Part shown: positions 53,870 to 63,642 of the stretch, in pieces
Layout: each line of letters begins with the position of its first letter
Numbering within the stretch: position 1 is the first letter of the stretch
Assembly (NCBI GenBank): GCA_020161365.1
Contig: JAIUNU010000006.1
Coordinates: forward strand, 124,001 to 188,000
Direction of reading: 5' to 3'
DNA length: 64,000 nucleotides
Source: Pseudomonadota bacterium
GTDB taxonomy: Bacteria > Pseudomonadota > Alphaproteobacteria > Caulobacterales > Caulobacteraceae
The notes under the pieces: model-generated
Told to the model about the DNA's origin: nothing
Databases searched by the model: none
What the model saw: the letters and a program-made list of their open reading frames with translations, nothing else
Translations under genes and position numbers: made by a program

Positions 53870-54598
53870 ATGAGACGCGCCGAACGCCTTTTCCAGATCA
53901 TCCAGATTCTTCGCCGCAGCCGCGCTCCGGTGACCGCGGACGCTATCGCGGCCGAGCTGGAGACCTCCAAACGCAGCGTCTATCGCGACATCGCCGCTCT
54001 CGTGGGCCAGCGCGCGCCCATCCGGGGCGAGGCTGGCGTCGGCTATGTTCTAGAGGCGGGCTTCGACATGCCGCCCCTCATGCTGACGCCCGACGAGATC
54101 GAGGCGGCGGTGCTCGGCGCCCAGTGGGTTGCGGGTCGCGGCGACCCGGTCCTCGCCAAGGCGGCGCGGGACCTGATCAGCAAGATCGCGGCCGCCGTCC
54201 CTGACCGCCTCCGCCCCTATGTGCTGGAACCCGCCGCCGCCGCCGCGCCGGCGTGGAAGCCTCAGACTGACCGGATCGACGTGGCCCAGGTGCGCGCTTG
54301 GATCCACGCCGGCCGCAAGATCCGCCTGAACTACAGCGACGAGGCTGGCGCGGTCAGCGAGCGTGTCATCTGGCCGGTCACGGTCGGCTATCGCGAGACG
54401 ATCCGCATGATCATCGCCTGGTGCGAACTTCGGTCTGCGTTCCGCACCTTCCGGACCGATCGGGTGGTCGGGGCTGAATTCATGGACGAGCGCCATGGCA
54501 AGCGGCCCGCCGTGCTACGGGCCGAGTGGCTACGCTTCCGCGACGCCGAGATCGCCGCCTGGGAGGCGCGGGCCATGGAGAATTGCTCGGGAGGCTAG
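53870..54598 (+). CDS. YafY-type HTH/WYL-domain regulator
   Basis: A 242-aa regulator. It has a DeoR-like winged helix (MRRAERLFQIIQILRRSRAPVTADAIAAELETSKRSVYRDI), a PLMLTPDEIEAAVLGAQWV linker, and a WYL domain from about residue 130 with the usual IRLNYSDEAGAVSERVIWPV and variant tail MIIAWCELRSAFRTFRTDRV. The canonical Trp-Tyr-Leu is reduced to I-A-W. I chose the ATG at 53870 by family convention; GTG at 53861 is also possible. Its stop overlaps the convergent esterase stop by 4 bp. Confidence 0.85.
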   Translation: MRRAERLFQIIQILRRSRAPVTADAIAAELETSKRSVYRDIAALVGQRAPIRGEAGVGYVLEAGFDMPPLMLTPDEIEAAVLGAQWVAGRGDPVLAKAARDLISKIAAAVPDRLRPYVLEPAAAAAPAWKPQTDRIDVAQVRAWIHAGRKIRLNYSDEAGAVSERVIWPVTVGYRETIRMIIAWCELRSAFRTFRTDRVVGAEFMDERHGKRPAVLRAEWLRFRDAEIAAWEARAMENCSGG

Positions 54599-55581
54599 AT
54601 CCCGTGCCGTTTGGCGAAGGTCTCGAACAGATGGGGCCAAGCGGCGACAGGCTTGCCCGCGACGAACCGCAGCCCAAAGCCGTGGCCGCCCTCCTCGAAG
54701 ATGTGCATCTCGGCCGGCACGCCCTTGGCCTTCAGCGATGAGAACATCAGCAAGGTGTTCTCGACCGGAACCGACTTGTCGTCGGCCGCGTGGAGCAGGA
54801 ACACGGGCGACAGCCCCTCGCGCACCTGCCTTTCTGGTGAGAGCTCGGCCGCTCGATCCGGCGTATTCTGTCTGGCCAGCAGTTGTTTTTGCGAGCCGCT
54901 GTGACCGAAGGCGGCGTTCAGCGTGATTACGGGATAGATCAGGGCTGACAGGTTCGGCTTGGTCGCTAACGAGTCGGCGGCGTCGACCGCCAGATAGGTT
55001 TCGGCGTCGAAACGCGTCGTCAGGTTGGCGGCGAGATGCCCGCCGGCCGAGAAGCCCATAACGGCCACGCGATCCGCCGAGAACTTCATCGCGTCGGCAC
55101 GGGCGCGGATGAGGCGGATCGCACGTTGGGCGTCCTGCAACGGCGCATCGCCGCCAGCGGCCCAGCCGTCGCCCGGCATGCGATAAAGCAGAACAAAGCA
55201 GGTGTAACCGCGGGCGGCGAGCCACCGCCCGGTCTCGTAGCCTTCCTTGTCGAGGACGACCCGCTCGTAGCCACCGCCGGGGATCAGCATCACAGCGGCG
55301 CCGTTCGGCGTCTTGGGGCGAAAGACAACGAGCTTGGGGACGCGGGTGTGCACCTGGGCGCGATCTCTCAAGGCCTTAGGGTCACCTCGCTCGACGATCC
55401 CCTCCTCGACGCTGACGCCTTCACCGCCGGGCGCGCCGTTCGGCCACAGCAGAATGGTCTCGACAGGGTCCGGCGGCGTGATCGTTGATTTGTCCATCTG
55501 CGCCGCCCTCGCCTCGCTTGCGGCCAGGGACCCGAGCATGCCCGAGACAAAGACACTGAAGGCGCCGCGCCGGTTCATCAT
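54595..55581 (-). CDS. Exported alpha/beta hydrolase (acetyl-xylan/feruloyl esterase-like)
   Basis: A 328-aa hydrolase with a hydrophobic N terminus (MMNRRGAFSVFVSGMLG ... ARA) that looks like a secretion signal, possibly Tat. The BD-FAE/acetylesterase fold is marked by the oxyanion motif IPGGGYERV, nucleophile elbow GFSAGG, Asp in LLHAADDKSVP and His in EEGGHGF. It would remove acyl groups from plant polysaccharides, matching the pectin and sugar genes nearby. The ATG at 55581 is likely; 55578 is the next codon. Confidence 0.82.
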   Translation of the reverse strand: MMNRRGAFSVFVSGMLGSLAASEARAAQMDKSTITPPDPVETILLWPNGAPGGEGVSVEEGIVERGDPKALRDRAQVHTRVPKLVVFRPKTPNGAAVMLIPGGGYERVVLDKEGYETGRWLAARGYTCFVLLYRMPGDGWAAGGDAPLQDAQRAIRLIRARADAMKFSADRVAVMGFSAGGHLAANLTTRFDAETYLAVDAADSLATKPNLSALIYPVITLNAAFGHSGSQKQLLARQNTPDRAAELSPERQVREGLSPVFLLHAADDKSVPVENTLLMFSSLKAKGVPAEMHIFEEGGHGFGLRFVAGKPVAAWPHLFETFAKRHGI

Positions 55582-55653
55582 GAGACCCAAGACCTGATCG
55601 TTTGTCGTCTCCAAGACCCTAAAACCGGCGAGACCTCTTTGGAAACCGGTTTC

Positions 55654-56460
55654 CTAACGCTTTGCGAACCGCAGGTGATGCAAGACGATGCCGCTGGTCG
55701 TGGCGACGTTCAGCGAGTCGAAGCCATTGGCCATCGGAATGCCGACCCTGCGCGCCTTGGCCATGACCTCCAGGCTCAGGCCCGGCCCTTCGGCGCCGAG
55801 CAGCACCGCTGTCCGGAGGGCGGGCTTGAGGGTCGCCAGCACCTCGTCGGCGGCGGGACTGAGCGCCAGCCCCTCGAAGCCGGTCGCCGAAAGCAAGTCC
55901 GCGATCGGTTCGTCTCGCACGAGCCTCGCGGTGGGGACCGACAGGACCGCGCCGACCGACACGCGGATGGCCTTGCGGTACAGCGGATCGCAACAGTCGG
56001 AGTCGAGGATCACCGCGTCCGCGCCAAAGGCGGCGGCGTTGCGATAGATGCCGCCGATATTGTCGTGATTGGCGATGCCGCAGAGGACCAGGACCACCGC
56101 TTGCGCCGGCAGGCTCGCCAGCAGTTCCCGCGCGTCGATCGCCGGCGGCTTGCGGCCAAGCGCCAGAATGCCGCGATGCAGGTGGAACCCGGCGATCGCG
56201 TCCAGCACTTCCTGATCGGCGAGATGGACCGGCGTATCTTGCGGGAGCCCGGCGAGGACATCCTCCAGTTTGTCGCGTCGCTTCGGATCGATCAGCAGTG
56301 AGACCAGGCGCTCGGGGGCGTCGCGCGTGAACGCGCGCAGCACGGTTTCGCCTTCCGCGATGAACAGACCTTCGCGGCCGACAAGGTCGCGCTCCTTGAT
56401 CGCACGGAACGGCGCGACGGCGGGATCGTCGGGGTGCGAGACACGATGAAACTGGGGCAA
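55654..56460 (-). CDS. SpoU/TrmH-family RNA 2'-O-methyltransferase
   Basis: A 268-aa RNA methyltransferase with N-terminal substrate-binding domain (RAIKERDLVGREGLFIAEGETVLRAF) and the knotted SPOUT domain (CGIANHDNIGGIYRNAAAFGADAV, LLGAEGPGLS, IPMANGFDSLNVATTSGIVLHHL). These three are the SpoU motifs 1-3 and bind SAM. The target RNA is not readable. No ATG exists near the expected N terminus: TTG at 56460 is my choice, and CTG near 56490 overlapping the MFS stop is an alternative. Confidence 0.82.
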   Translation of the reverse strand: MPQFHRVSHPDDPAVAPFRAIKERDLVGREGLFIAEGETVLRAFTRDAPERLVSLLIDPKRRDKLEDVLAGLPQDTPVHLADQEVLDAIAGFHLHRGILALGRKPPAIDARELLASLPAQAVVLVLCGIANHDNIGGIYRNAAAFGADAVILDSDCCDPLYRKAIRVSVGAVLSVPTARLVRDEPIADLLSATGFEGLALSPAADEVLATLKPALRTAVLLGAEGPGLSLEVMAKARRVGIPMANGFDSLNVATTSGIVLHHLRFAKR

Positions 56461-56486
56461 GGCGGTCTCTGGAGGTGGCGCGTCGG

Positions 56487-57743
56487 TCAGCGCACGCCTC
56501 GTATCGGCAAGATCGCCAGACCGCCAGCCAAAGCCAAGGCGCTGGCCACCAGGAAGAACATCCGGAAATCGCCCTGCGTAGGTCCAAGGCTCCAAACGGC
56601 GAGCGCCGGCGCCAACGCCTGCGGCAGCGTGTTGGCGAGGTTGATCACGCCGAGATCCTTGCCCGCGTCCCTTTGGGAGGGCAGCACCTGCGTCACCAAG
56701 GCGATGTCGACGGCGGAAAAGCACCCGACTCCGCAGCCGTAGACAATGAACGTCGCCACAAGCACCGGCCACGCCGGCGACATGGAAAAGACGATCAGCG
56801 AAAGCGCAACCGTCAGCGCGGCGCCAAAGGCGAAGAGTTTCCGGCGGCGCAAGCGATCGGAAAGCACGCCGCCCGCCATGGCGCAGGTCACGTTGAACAC
56901 CGTCGAGATCGCCGCCAAGATCGCGAACCCCTCCTCGGCGCGACGACCAGGAAAGAGGTGCGGATAGTCGACCTCATCCTTCAGGAAATAGAGCATGTAG
57001 CTCTGCACCAGACTGAAGGCGACCAGGACGAGGAAGCGTCCCAGCCAGGCGAACGCGAAGTCCGGGTGCTGTCGTGGACTGACCCAGAGGCCTGAGACGA
57101 AGGCGCGAAAGTTGAACGGCGGCACGGCGCTCTTGGGCAAGGGCGGATCGCGGAGGCGTAGCACAAAGGGGGCTAGACCCAGCAGCAACGCCGCCGAGAT
57201 CGCTGCGTACCGATAGCTCTCGGTGACAAGAAGGCCGCCGACCACCACGGCGCCGATAGCGGTGCCGATGGGATTTCCGAGACTCAGGAACGCAGCCACC
57301 ATGCCCTTCTGGGTGTCCGGCACCCGATCGGGCATGACGGCCATCAGCGCCGAGAAACAGAGATTGAAGGTCAACTGGAACAGGATGATCCCGCCGATCA
57401 ACGCCAGCGGCGTCTTGGCGTGCATGATCGCCAGATAGGCCAACGCGGCGCCGATAGACCCGACCACCATCCACGGACGACGCCGCCCGAATCGAGAGGT
57501 GGTGCGATCGCTGATCGCCCCGGCCAGCAGGTTGGCGATGCTGGCGGCGATGGCGCCATAGAACGCGACCTGAGCAAGAACGATCGCCTTGCCGCCCGGA
57601 TCGATGGCCTCGGCCTTCAACGGGAGAAGCACCTGCAGCAAAGGCTGGAAGGAGACGAAGGCCGCGATCTGCGCGAGCGTGTACGCGGCGATGAAATTCG
57701 CGCGCACCGGCTCCTTGGGTCGCGCCCCGTCATCGGCCAGCAT
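56487..57743 (-). CDS. MFS sugar transporter
   Basis: A 418-aa permease with 12 predicted membrane segments. GAISDRTTSRFGRRRPWMVVGS is the motif found in sucrose/GPH-type and related MFS sugar transporters. I chose the ATG at 57743, with GGGGAGG upstream. It is divergent from the LacI regulator, with a LacI-type operator between, so it likely imports the sugar that the regulator senses. It is followed by the methyltransferase gene. Confidence 0.85.
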   Translation of the reverse strand: MLADDGARPKEPVRANFIAAYTLAQIAAFVSFQPLLQVLLPLKAEAIDPGGKAIVLAQVAFYGAIAASIANLLAGAISDRTTSRFGRRRPWMVVGSIGAALAYLAIMHAKTPLALIGGIILFQLTFNLCFSALMAVMPDRVPDTQKGMVAAFLSLGNPIGTAIGAVVVGGLLVTESYRYAAISAALLLGLAPFVLRLRDPPLPKSAVPPFNFRAFVSGLWVSPRQHPDFAFAWLGRFLVLVAFSLVQSYMLYFLKDEVDYPHLFPGRRAEEGFAILAAISTVFNVTCAMAGGVLSDRLRRRKLFAFGAALTVALSLIVFSMSPAWPVLVATFIVYGCGVGCFSAVDIALVTQVLPSQRDAGKDLGVINLANTLPQALAPALAVWSLGPTQGDFRMFFLVASALALAGGLAILPIRGVR

Positions 57744-57815
57744 CTCACCTCCCCTGCGCGATCTGTCGCCGCGTCTGCCCGCACACTGGCTGGCCGAACC
57801 AGTGGACACAAGGCC

Positions 57816-57829
57816 TGGGAGCGCTTTCA
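57816..57829. promoter_or_regulatory. LacI-family operator
   Basis: TGGGAGCGCTTTCA has the central AGCGCT and flanking TG...CA typical of LacI/CcpA-type operators. It lies between the MFS (start 57743) and lacI-type (start 57911) genes. Confidence 0.65.
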
Positions 57830-57910
57830 AGCCGGGAGTTTCCTTCCTTGGCGCGAAGGCACTAGGTTGTCGGCCATGGGCGTGAGTCTGAACGAAGTCG
57901 GGGCCAACGA

Positions 57911-58963
57911 ATGGGTTCGGTGACGATCTACGACGTCGCCGCGAAAGCGGGCGTCTCGATCAAGACCGTTTCACGCGTGATGAACAACGAGCCGAACGTC
58001 CGGCCCGTCATGCGAGAGCGCGTTCTGGCCGCTGCGGGCGAGCTCGGCTACAGCCCAAACCTGTCGGCGCGCAGCCTGGCGGGATCGCGATCCTTCGTCA
58101 TCGCCGTTTTCGTCGACGCAGCTCTGACCATTGACCACTGGCAGAGCGAGCGCGGCGCCGACTATCTGAGCCGCATCCAGCTGGGCGCGACCCTCGTCTG
58201 CCGCGACGCGGGCTATCACCTGTTGATCGAGCTCATTGACCACGAGGGTCCGCAGGTCCGACAGGAGGTAGCCGCACTGCTTGCGGCGCTGAAACCGGAC
58301 GGTGTGATCCTGACCCCGCCGTCCTCTGACAACGCCGTCGTGCTGGAACTGTTGGACAAGGCCGGCACGCCGTATGTTCGGGTCGGCCCGGAACGCGCCG
58401 AGGGCCTGGGCCCGCGCGTCCACATGGACGACGTCGCCGCCGCGCGCGAGATGACCGAGCACCTGATCAGCCTGGGCCACCGGCGGATCGGCTTCATCGT
58501 CGGCGAGCCGCGCTACGGCGCCAGCCAGGCCCGGCGCGAAGGGTATTTCGAAGCGATGAGGGCCAGGGGCCTGCCGATCTCCGACGCCTGGATTCGGCAA
58601 GGCGACTTCACCTTCCAGTCCGGCCTCGACCAGGCCAAGGCTCTGTTGGCCCTTCCCGACCGTCCGACCGCGATCTTCGCCAGCAATGACGACATGGCAT
58701 TGGGCTGCATCGCCGCCCTAGCCGAGGCGGGCCTGATGACGCCTGGGGACGTGTCAGTCGCCGGGTTCGATGATAGCCCCAGCGCGCGGTTCAGCCGACC
58801 GCAATTGACCACGGTCCGCCAGCCTGTCGCGGAAATGTCCTCGGTGGCGGCCAAGCTGCTGATCGAGCAGGCCCGGAATGGAGCCGTTTCTGAACGGCCA
58901 GTGGACGAGCTCTTGCCGTTCGCTTTGATCCACCGCGCCTCCACGGCTCCGCCGCCGCGCTAG
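57911..58963 (+). CDS. LacI-family transcriptional regulator
   Basis: A 350-aa regulator. The N-terminal HTH is VTIYDVAAKAGVSIKTVSRVMNNEPNVRPVMRERV and the hinge helix is NLSARSLAGSRS. The periplasmic-binding-like effector domain follows, with FASNDDMALGCIAALAEAG and VAGFDDSPSARFSRPQLTTVRQP. It presumably represses the divergent MFS gene through 57816-57829 and is relieved by a sugar ligand. Confidence 0.92.
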   Translation: MGSVTIYDVAAKAGVSIKTVSRVMNNEPNVRPVMRERVLAAAGELGYSPNLSARSLAGSRSFVIAVFVDAALTIDHWQSERGADYLSRIQLGATLVCRDAGYHLLIELIDHEGPQVRQEVAALLAALKPDGVILTPPSSDNAVVLELLDKAGTPYVRVGPERAEGLGPRVHMDDVAAAREMTEHLISLGHRRIGFIVGEPRYGASQARREGYFEAMRARGLPISDAWIRQGDFTFQSGLDQAKALLALPDRPTAIFASNDDMALGCIAALAEAGLMTPGDVSVAGFDDSPSARFSRPQLTTVRQPVAEMSSVAAKLLIEQARNGAVSERPVDELLPFALIHRASTAPPPR

Positions 58964-58964
58964 A

Positions 58965-60521
58965 TCACCGACCAGGACGCGCGAAGGCCGCAACCCGCGC
59001 CCGCGCCGCGTAGACAGGGTTTTCAGCCGATCGTGCGTGATGCGCCGACGCTGGCATCGGCCGTTCACGACCGCCAAGGCGGAAAGCGCCGACGCGGTTG
59101 GAGAGGTCCGCAGCCTCCACGCGCAGCGCATGGGTGGCGTCGGTAGATTGGGACACCATCGCCGCGTTGCGTTGAGTGACCTGATCCAGCTGATTGACCG
59201 CCGCGTTCACCTGCCCCAGCGCCGTGGCCTGTTCACTGGCCGACGCGGCGATAGCGTTCACCAATTCGTCTATGCCGCCGACCTTCTCGTGGATGCCGCG
59301 CAGGGCCTCGCCAGTCTGACCGACGAGGTCGACCCCCTCGCTGACCTGGCGGCTGCTCTCGGTGATCAGGGACTTGATGTCGCTGGCGGCCTGAGCTGAG
59401 CGCTGAGCCAGGGCGCGCACCTCCTGGGCGACCACCGCGAACCCCTTGCCCGAGTCGCCTGCCCGGGCGGCTTCGACGCCGGCATTGAGGGCGAGCAGGT
59501 TGGTCTGGAAGGCGATCTCGTCGATCATGCCCAGGATCTGGTTCACCTGCTGCGACTGGGCTTCGATCTTGGTCATGGCTTGCGCCGCGCGGGTGACGAT
59601 GTCGCCCGAGCGTTCGGCCTCCGCCGAAGCCTCGCTCACTCGCGATGACACTTCCCGCGCGCTGCGGGCCGTCTTGCCGACGGCGCTCGTCAACTGCTCC
59701 ACGGCGGCGGCCGTCTGCTCCAGAGTCGCGGCCTGTTGCTCCGTGCGCTGCGACAGGTCTTCGGCGCTCCGCGCGATCTCGTCGGCTCCCGCCCGAATGC
59801 CGCCCGAGGCGTGCTCGACCGCGCGCATGGCCTCGGCCAGTGCGTCCGCGGCCTGCTCGAAGTCGACCTTCAGGGTCCGGAACTCCGGGGCCAGATCACC
59901 CTCGACGCGTGCGGACAGGTCGCCCGCCGCCAGTCGAGCCAGGGCTTCGCCGACAGCCTTAACCGCCGCCGCCTGACGATGCTCGGCCTCTTCGCGTTCG
60001 CGCTCCATCGCCTCGCGCTCTTCGAGGAGCACATCAATGTAGGTCGAGACCGAGAGGTCCATGTCCAGAAACGCGGCCTTGATCAGCGCCGAGAGGCCGT
60101 CAGCCAGCTCCGCGTCGGCCTTGGCGCTGTTGAAGAGCCCCTTTGCCCGTTTGGTCACCAAGGCCCGGGTCAGCTCCTCGACCACGATGGCGTAGCCGCC
60201 GATGTACCATTGCGGCGCGATCTCGGCGTCCGCATGGGCTCGCCCGATGCGCTCGACGTCCCGCACATAGCCCTCGCCATAGTCGGCCTGGGCGATACGA
60301 CGCCAATGGGCGCTCTGCGCCCGCTCTGCGCCGGCCATATGACCCTCGTCGCGGAACTTGACGCGCGTGTCCGGAAATAGGCGAACCTGGCTGTAGAACT
60401 TGCCCAGGGCCGGACCGATCTCGGCGTCGATCACCGGTTTGAGCGCTCGCAGGTGAGCGCGAGACCGCTCGTCGAAGCGCATGAAGGCCATGCGCTGATC
60501 AAGCTTGGCGTGGGCGCTCAT
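58965..60521 (-). CDS. Globin-coupled methyl-accepting chemotaxis protein
   Basis: A 518-aa soluble aerotaxis-type receptor. Residues about 1-165 are protoglobin: the heme-ligand region [23 protein letters not shown] contains the likely proximal His, and [18 protein letters not shown] lies on the distal side. Then come a HAMP-like segment ([16 protein letters not shown]) and the MCP domain with [22 protein letters not shown]. There is no C-terminal CheR tether, unlike the receptor at 46268. I chose the ATG at 60521 for a GGAG element; GTG at 60560 is possible. It senses oxygen through heme. Confidence 0.9.
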   Translation of the reverse strand: MSAHAKLDQRMAFMRFDERSRAHLRALKPVIDAEIGPALGKFYSQVRLFPDTRVKFRDEGHMAGAERAQSAHWRRIAQADYGEGYVRDVERIGRAHADAEIAPQWYIGGYAIVVEELTRALVTKRAKGLFNSAKADAELADGLSALIKAAFLDMDLSVSTYIDVLLEEREAMEREREEAEHRQAAAVKAVGEALARLAAGDLSARVEGDLAPEFRTLKVDFEQAADALAEAMRAVEHASGGIRAGADEIARSAEDLSQRTEQQAATLEQTAAAVEQLTSAVGKTARSAREVSSRVSEASAEAERSGDIVTRAAQAMTKIEAQSQQVNQILGMIDEIAFQTNLLALNAGVEAARAGDSGKGFAVVAQEVRALAQRSAQAASDIKSLITESSRQVSEGVDLVGQTGEALRGIHEKVGGIDELVNAIAASASEQATALGQVNAAVNQLDQVTQRNAAMVSQSTDATHALRVEAADLSNRVGAFRLGGRERPMPASAHHARSAENPVYAARARVAAFARPGR

Positions 60522-60755
60522 GCCAAGGCTCCGACTCGCTGGTAAGGATTGGTTCACCACGTTGGTGAACGGAATCTGTTAACCAAGATTGAAGTCCGCC
60601 ACGATGCGCCGTGTGGCCGCACCGTCGCCCGCTTTGGCGCTCGACGTAAGCTAATCTTCGCCCCGCAGAGAACCAAGCTGAGCCTTGGCGCGTTTTGGGC
60701 TTGTCAGGGCCGCAGCGGCGCTTGGATATAACCGGGACTGAACCCCAAGGACTTC

Positions 60756-61871
60756 ATGGCGCTTCCGGCGGACTTCACCTTGACCGAACAGGACGGACGC
60801 TTCGCCGTCGTCCTTAGCGGGGACTGGACGGCGCGAGGGCTTTTTGACGCGGGCCCGCGTCTGGCCAAGGCGCTTGAGGACAGTCGCGATCTGCGCCTCG
60901 ACCTGACGGGTGTGAACCGCTGCGACACCGCGGGCGCCTACGCGATCCTGCGCGCGGCGGGCGATCGGCTAGAAGTCGATAAGATTACCGCGCGGAAACA
61001 GATCCTTCGTCTTCTGGAGCTGGTCGGCGCCGCGATCAAGGTCGAGCCGGAACACACCGCGCAACGTGGCGGCCTGCACGCCTTGCTCGAACGGATCGGG
61101 CGCGGCGTGTTCGGACTTTTCGCCGATGGTTACGGCACCCTGATCTTCCTGGGGCACTTGCTGGTCGCCCTGGGCCGTAGCGTGGTCTCGCCGCGCCGCA
61201 TCCGTTGGGCGCCGATCATCGCGCTGTGCGAGAGGGCTGGGCTCGACGCCATGCCGATCGTCGCGACGACAACCTTCTTCATCGGCGCAGTGGTGGGCCT
61301 CCTCGGCGCCAACATGCTCACCGACTTCGGCGCCCAGGTCTACGCCGTCGAACTGATCGGCATCTCGGTGATGCGGGAGTTCAACATCCTGATCACCGCC
61401 ATCCTGCTCGCGGGTCGGTCGGCCTCCAGCTTCGCGGCCGAGATCGGTTCGATGAAGATGAACCAGGAAATCGACGCCATGCAGGTGATGGGCGTCGACC
61501 CCTATGAGGCGCTGGTGTTGCCACGCTTCGCGGCGCTGCTGTTCACGATCCCGCTGCTCACCTTCGTGGCCACGATCGCCGGTCTGGCCGGCGGCATCCT
61601 GGTGGTCTGGAGCGTGCTGGATCTTTCGCCCACCTTCTTCCTGCAACGCATCGTCGACTATGTGGGCGCCACGCACTTCTGGATCGGCCTGTCGAAGGCG
61701 CCGGTCATGGCGATGGTGATCGCCGCCATCGGCTGCCGCCAAGGGATGGAAGTCGGCAATGACGTGGAATCGCTGGGGCGTCGCGTGACCGCTGCGGTGG
61801 TCCACGCCATCTTCGCCATCATCCTGATCGATGCGATCTTCGCCCTGATCTACATGGAGCTGGACATATGA
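60756..61871 (+). CDS. mlaE: MlaE-type lipid ABC permease fused to STAS (MlaB-like) domain
   Basis: A 371-aa protein. Residues 1 to about 95 are a STAS domain (VVLSGDWTARGLFD, LRLDLTGVNRCDTAGAYAIL), equivalent to separate MlaB in E. coli. The rest is the MlaE permease (VVGLLGANMLTDFGAQVYAVELIGISVMREFNILITAILLAGRSASSFAAEIGSMKMNQEIDAMQVMG). It moves phospholipids between inner and outer membrane. The next gene overlaps by ATGA, starting a four-gene operon. Confidence 0.92.
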   Translation: MALPADFTLTEQDGRFAVVLSGDWTARGLFDAGPRLAKALEDSRDLRLDLTGVNRCDTAGAYAILRAAGDRLEVDKITARKQILRLLELVGAAIKVEPEHTAQRGGLHALLERIGRGVFGLFADGYGTLIFLGHLLVALGRSVVSPRRIRWAPIIALCERAGLDAMPIVATTTFFIGAVVGLLGANMLTDFGAQVYAVELIGISVMREFNILITAILLAGRSASSFAAEIGSMKMNQEIDAMQVMGVDPYEALVLPRFAALLFTIPLLTFVATIAGLAGGILVVWSVLDLSPTFFLQRIVDYVGATHFWIGLSKAPVMAMVIAAIGCRQGMEVGNDVESLGRRVTAAVVHAIFAIILIDAIFALIYMELDI

Positions 61872-62704
61872 CCGGCGCGCCCTCCTCCGCGCCGCTCGCC
61901 GAAGCGCCGGACGTTGAAAAGTATCCTATCGAGGTGCGGGGTCTTGTCTCGCGGTTCGGCGACAATGTCGTCCACGATGGCCTCGACCTGAAGGTGGAAC
62001 GCGGCGAAATCCTTGGGGTCGTCGGCGGCTCCGGCACTGGGAAGTCTGTCCTGCTCAACAGCATCATCGGCTTGAAGACGCCGGACGACGGCCATGTTCG
62101 CCTATTCGGCGGCGACATGCGCACCGCTTCGCGTCGTCGCTGGTCGTCGGTCGAGCGCCGCTGGGGCGTGCTCTTTCAGCAGGGCGCACTGTTCTCCAAC
62201 CTCACGGTGCGCGAGAACGTGTCGGCGCCCCTGTACGAGCACACGAAACTCCCCCGCAGCGAAGTCGAAGCGATCGCCGACCTGAAGATTGCGATGGTTG
62301 GTCTGCCGGCCCGCGCCGCGACGCTGAAGCCCGCAGAACTGTCCGGCGGGATGCGCAAGCGCGCCGGTCTCGCGCGCGCTCTGGCGATGGACCCGGAACT
62401 GTTGTTCCTGGACGAACCGACCGCAGGCCTCGACCCGATCGGCGCCCAAGCGTTCGACGCCCTCATCAAGGATCTCTCCGACAGCCTTGAGCTGACGGTG
62501 TTCATGATCACCCACGACCTGGACAGTCTCTACACGATCACCGATCGCGTGGCCGTGCTTGCAGACAAGAAGGTCGTGACCGTGGCGCCGGTTCGCGAAC
62601 TGGAGCGTTCGGAACATCCCTGGATCCAACAATACTTCCTGGGCCCCCGAGGGCGCGCCGCCGCGGCCGCCGAGGAACTGGCCGAGTCGAGGACCGACTA
62701 CTGA
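61868..62704 (+). CDS. mlaF: Mla-type ABC transporter ATP-binding protein
   Basis: A 278-aa ATPase with Walker A GGSGTGKSVLLN, signature LSGGMRKRAGLARAL, Walker B LLFLDEPT and switch His in MITHD. The C-terminal tail AEELAESRTDY is usual. It powers the STAS-MlaE permease. It overlaps mlaE by 4 bp and mlaD by 1 bp (TGATG). Confidence 0.94.
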   Translation: MTGAPSSAPLAEAPDVEKYPIEVRGLVSRFGDNVVHDGLDLKVERGEILGVVGGSGTGKSVLLNSIIGLKTPDDGHVRLFGGDMRTASRRRWSSVERRWGVLFQQGALFSNLTVRENVSAPLYEHTKLPRSEVEAIADLKIAMVGLPARAATLKPAELSGGMRKRAGLARALAMDPELLFLDEPTAGLDPIGAQAFDALIKDLSDSLELTVFMITHDLDSLYTITDRVAVLADKKVVTVAPVRELERSEHPWIQQYFLGPRGRAAAAAEELAESRTDY

Positions 62705-63642
62705 TGGAAAGAAACGCCAACTACGCCCTGGTCGGGGCTATTTCGCTGGCGCTCTTCATGGGCCTGGTGATCTTCGTCGTCTGGCTCGCGAAGCTGAGCT
62801 TCAATCGCGACTACGACCTTTACGACGTCCTGTTCGTCGGCCCGGTGCGTGGGCTCTCGGAGGGCGGCGAGGTCCACTTCAACGGCATCAAGGTCGGCGA
62901 AGTGACGCGGATCGAACTCGACAAGACCGATCCCAACCGGGTCATCGCCCGCGTTCGGGTCACATCGGACGTGCCGATCAAGGTCGACAGCTTCGCCACG
63001 CTGGAGCCGCAAGGCATCACCGGCGTGAACTATGTGCAGATCACGGCGGGCTCCCCAAACAAGGAGCTGCTGAAGGACACGGTAAAGAACGGCAAGGTGC
63101 CGGTGCTTCGCAGCCAACGCAGCGCCTTGTCCGACCTTCTGGAAGGCGGCGGCACCGTGCTGACCCGCACCATCGAAGCGTTGGACCGCGTCAATCGCGT
63201 GCTGTCGGACAAGAACATCAAGAGCTTCGGCGCGACGATGACGAACGTCCAGGCCGTCACGCAGGAGATTCGGGATCGCAAGGCGATCTTCGCCGACGCG
63301 CAGAAGACGCTGCAGAGCATCGATCAAACCGCGCAGTCGATCACCGAGCTTTCCAACAGCGCCAACCGCCTGGTCGACGGGGACGCCAAGCGCACCCTCC
63401 AGGAGTTGGGCGACGCGGCGACCGAGCTGAAGGCCGCCACCAAGGATGCGCGCGGCATGGTCTCGAAGCTGGAAGGCCCGACCAGCGACTTCGCCACGAC
63501 CGGCCTGCCGCAACTGTCGGCCGCCATCGTCACCCTGCAGTCTGCCGCCGAGTCCTTGGACCGTCTGGTCGGCGAGGTGGAACAGAACCCCCGTGGCGTT
63601 GTCGGCAAGGCGCCCGCCAAGGAAGTGGAGGTCAAGCCGTGA
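62704..63642 (+). CDS. mlaD: MlaD-type (MCE domain) substrate-binding protein
   Basis: A 312-aa protein anchored by one N-terminal membrane helix (about 6-30). The MCE domain is at about 38-120 (FVGPVRGLSEGGEVHFNGIKVGEVTRI, YVQITAG). A long helical C-terminal part with LEGGGTVLTRTIEALDRVN likely forms the hexamer's helical barrel. It binds lipid in the periplasm for the Mla complex. The auxiliary lipoprotein gene overlaps its stop. Confidence 0.93.
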   Translation: MERNANYALVGAISLALFMGLVIFVVWLAKLSFNRDYDLYDVLFVGPVRGLSEGGEVHFNGIKVGEVTRIELDKTDPNRVIARVRVTSDVPIKVDSFATLEPQGITGVNYVQITAGSPNKELLKDTVKNGKVPVLRSQRSALSDLLEGGGTVLTRTIEALDRVNRVLSDKNIKSFGATMTNVQAVTQEIRDRKAIFADAQKTLQSIDQTAQSITELSNSANRLVDGDAKRTLQELGDAATELKAATKDARGMVSKLEGPTSDFATTGLPQLSAAIVTLQSAAESLDRLVGEVEQNPRGVVGKAPAKEVEVKP

